Assembly: GCA_017550445.1 (NCBI GenBank)
Contig: JAFZOV010000014.1
Coordinates: 1-13,996, forward strand
Direction of reading: 5' to 3'
Length of the DNA: 13,996 nucleotides
Source: Fibrobacter sp.
GTDB taxonomy: Bacteria > Fibrobacterota > Fibrobacteria > Fibrobacterales > Fibrobacteraceae
A program made the position numbers and the translations under genes. The notes beneath the pieces were generated by a model. The model had not been told where the DNA came from and did no database searches. It saw only the letters and a program-made list of their open reading frames with translations. How positions within the stretch are numbered: the first letter of the stretch is position 1; the number at the start of each line of letters is the position of its first letter. Below, piece after piece: positions 13,154-13,996 of this stretch.

Positions 13154-13996
13154 TTAATTCTTAAAGAACAGAGCCTTGGCTGCCTCGAACATCGGGTCCT
13201 TTTCATCCGGGTTGCGGCATTCGGTGTAAATACGCACCTTGGGTTCCGTACCGGACGGGCGAACGAGCATCCAAGAGTCATCTTCGAAGATGACCTTCAC
13301 ACCGTCGAGCGTGAGGAGCTGCTTCACGGTCTTTTCGTTGTTGCCGACCATGACCTTTGCACCCGGCTGGGCGATCGTGGCGATAGCGTCAACCTTGGCC
13401 TTGAGCGGAGCACCCACGAGGGACTTGTCCACTTCGAAGCCCGAACGAGTCGGGTAGAAGCGGCCGTATTCTTCGTACAGGGCGTCGAGGTATTCACCGA
13501 GGTTCTTGCCGGTGACAGCCATGATTTCAAGAGCGATGAGGAGACCGAACTGGGCATCCTTTTCGAGCGTGTTGTTGAGGCCAGAGATACCGTCGGATTC
13601 TTCGAAAGCGACGAGAGCCTTCTGCTTGGCGTTGCGAGAGAGCCACGGGCGGAAGTTCTTGAAGCCCACCGGAGTTTCCATCACAGGCACGCCGAGCTTT
13701 TCGGCAATGATGTTCACAAAGTTAGAAGTAGCAACGGACTTAGCGACACAGCCCTGTTCCTTGCGCCAGGTAGCCATGTAGTGGAAAGCGATTGCGCCGA
13801 ACTGGTTCATATCGATTTCGCGAGTGCCGTCGTAGAAACGGATACGGTCGCCATCCGGGTCAAAGATTGCGCCCAGGCGGAACCAGCTCTTGCTTTCGTC
13901 CAAGACATTGCGGACCTTCTCGAGGTTCTTGCTGGACGGTTCCGGGGCGATGCCGCCGAACAGGGAATCGTCTTCGTTGCGGAGCGTAATCAGGCA
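13154..13996 (-). CDS. Phosphoglucomutase/phosphomannomutase-type enzyme, C-terminal part (5' end outside window)
   Basis: The frame is open from the right edge to tandem stops TAATAA at 13151-13156, giving the last 280 residues of an alpha-D-phosphohexomutase. These enzymes move phosphate between carbons 1 and 6 of hexoses, for example glucose 1-phosphate and glucose 6-phosphate, feeding glycogen, cell-wall and LPS sugar pathways. Visible motifs are PEPSSKNL, the metal-binding loop FDPDGDR, the TPVGFKNF segment, the sugar-binding loop FEESDGISG and the phosphate-binding loop RPSGTEPKVR near the C-terminus. The active-site serine loop lies in the missing N-terminal half. TPVGFK plus EES favours a phosphoglucomutase over GlmM. 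The next gene follows after 23 bases. A TTG at 13903 is not a real start, because conserved sequence continues upstream to the edge. Confidence 0.9.
   Translation of the reverse strand, partial: CLITLRNEDDSLFGGIAPEPSSKNLEKVRNVLDESKSWFRLGAIFDPDGDRIRFYDGTREIDMNQFGAIAFHYMATWRKEQGCVAKSVATSNFVNIIAEKLGVPVMETPVGFKNFRPWLSRNAKQKALVAFEESDGISGLNNTLEKDAQFGLLIALEIMAVTGKNLGEYLDALYEEYGRFYPTRSGFEVDKSLVGAPLKAKVDAIATIAQPGAKVMVGNNEKTVKQLLTLDGVKVIFEDDSWMLVRPSGTEPKVRIYTECRNPDEKDPMFEAAKALFFKN

Noticed and set aside
13904..13996. Apparent start of the phosphoglucomutase at 13903
   Set aside because: Family sequence (PEPSSKNL and flanks) continues in frame to the window edge, so the gene is cut rather than short.

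Overview
The window looks like ordinary chromosome from a Fibrobacter-type bacterium (Fibrobacterota). This is inferred from four things: a lipoprotein with a long Ser-cluster linker, a Gram-negative envelope gene set (LptF, LptG, BamD-like), a bacterial XPB helicase, and mid-range GC. No phage, transposase, CRISPR array or toxin module is visible. No gap between genes exceeds 300 bases.

Layout. Positions 1-3374 (minus strand) carry lptF, lptG and a membrane-anchored GAF-domain protein that runs off the left edge; lptF and lptG overlap by ATGA. Divergently, 3439-7720 (plus strand) carries a BamD-like TPR lipoprotein, then after a repeat-filled spacer a tightly packed trio: an exported beta-barrel-like protein with an acidic tail, a PHP-domain metallophosphoesterase and a rhomboid protease. 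A YfgM-like membrane TPR protein (7805-8488, minus) stands back to back with a tRNA-Thr(CGT) gene (8595-8667, plus); their promoters almost touch. A Ser-rich lipoprotein (8717-9481, minus) sits between two near-identical terminators. The right third, all minus strand, holds the XPB-family helicase, a YebC/TACO1-family protein, a secreted protein with a duplicated lysine/arginine-rich tail, and the C-terminal part of a phosphoglucomutase-type enzyme cut by the right edge.

How the genes work together. The left half is mainly about building the outer membrane: LptF and LptG are the permease pair for lipopolysaccharide export, and BamD-type lipoproteins insert beta-barrel proteins. Membrane quality control (rhomboid, YfgM-like) lies nearby. 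The right half mixes DNA repair, translation support and sugar-phosphate metabolism, with no single pathway.

The most unusual signal is not a protein. Four short arrays with a strict 7-base period lie at 4303-4337, 6455-6489, 7777-7804 and 12242-12322. Each has a different unit sequence. Three sit at or within a few bases of a stop codon, and one lies in frame inside the PHP gene, where gain or loss of one unit would shift the reading frame. A second oddity is the beta-barrel-like gene, whose best-placed start codon is ACG instead of ATG.
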